This document shows, in pieces, positions 13,132 through 13,222 of a stretch of DNA of 13,222 nucleotides. The stretch is taken from contig CAJMQT010000057.1 of the NCBI GenBank assembly GCA_905215655.1, forward strand, positions 1 through 13,222. The letters are read 5' to 3'. Under the pieces are notes generated by a model, which was given only the letters and a program-made list of their open reading frames with translations, was not told the DNA's origin and made no database searches. Positions within the stretch are counted from its first letter, which is position 1. Each line of letters begins with the position of its first letter. The DNA is from an uncultured bacterium (GTDB lineage Bacteria; Bacteroidota; Bacteroidia; Bacteroidales; Bacteroidaceae). The translations under genes were made by a program, and so were the position numbers.

Positions 13132-13222
13132 TCATCGTTTGTGCCTTTCTATCCGCCGTCTTGTCTCCCGTTCCGTCTCGACATAGCCCGCTATGCCTTC
13201 GACGACACGGGAAACAATCCGA
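13132..13222 (-). CDS. C-terminal end of an unidentified protein (partial)
   Basis: On the minus strand a frame is open from the window edge to a TGA at 13134-13132. Its last 29 residues include VSRVVEGIAGYVETERETR and end in a basic RRIERHKR tail. The composition, an amphipathic helix rich in Glu and Arg with a basic end, and the G/C preference at third positions, look coding, whereas the other two minus-strand frames look less so. It is too short to identify. It lies 114 bases upstream of lpdA in the same direction, so it may be in the same operon. Confidence 0.5.
   Translation of the reverse strand, partial: RIVSRVVEGIAGYVETERETRRRIERHKR

Overview
The window looks like chromosomal DNA of a Bacteroidales bacterium, most likely Prevotella or a close relative. 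Several intergenic regions carry the Bacteroidetes-type promoter (TTG, 19 bases, then TAnnTTTG). No strong Shine-Dalgarno sequences were seen. The shape-gene order (IMP cyclohydrolase, mreB, mreC, mreD, PBP2, rodA) and the protein sequences are those I know from Bacteroides/Prevotella. This is recognition from memory, not a database search.

Layout. (1) Bases 1-1360 are AT-rich and hold one leftward gene, an abortive-infection (Abi_2, AbiD/AbiF-like) protein with a HEPN-type R-X4-H motif. (2) At 1361-1404 lies the 3' part of a tRNA-Met (CAU) gene with no 5' half, followed by an intact terminator. This is what an integrative element leaves at one end, so I read 1-1360 as the edge of an integrated element with a phage-defence gene as cargo. 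(3) Bases 1443-1918 are non-coding and hold a 22-base tandem palindromic repeat. (4) A large GNAT-family protein (1936-3072) is followed by two 43-base GC-rich palindromic repeats and a T-rich tract. (5) A stand-alone IMP cyclohydrolase domain (3402-3995) has a perfect promoter and is followed by the elongasome cluster mreB-mreC-mreD-mrdA-rodA (4211-9996), tightly packed and with mrdA and rodA overlapping. (6) Leftward genes follow: class II fructose-bisphosphate aldolase (10154-11158), dihydrolipoyl dehydrogenase (11689-13017), and the C-terminal end of an unidentified protein running off the right edge.

How the genes work together. MreB, MreC, MreD, PBP2 (transpeptidase) and RodA (glycosyltransferase) form the lateral-wall synthesis machine. 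The cyclohydrolase does the last step of IMP synthesis; its usual fused partner, AICAR transformylase, is absent here. The aldolase and dihydrolipoyl dehydrogenase are central-metabolism enzymes transcribed towards the elongasome cluster.

Most unusual points: the tRNA-fragment/Abi boundary; a compact promoter-plus-terminator unit of about 60 bases on the minus strand upstream of the aldolase that looks like a small RNA; the split PurH; a Cys/His cluster in PBP2 that may bind zinc; and several families of intergenic repeats, including two related hairpins flanking the aldolase gene.
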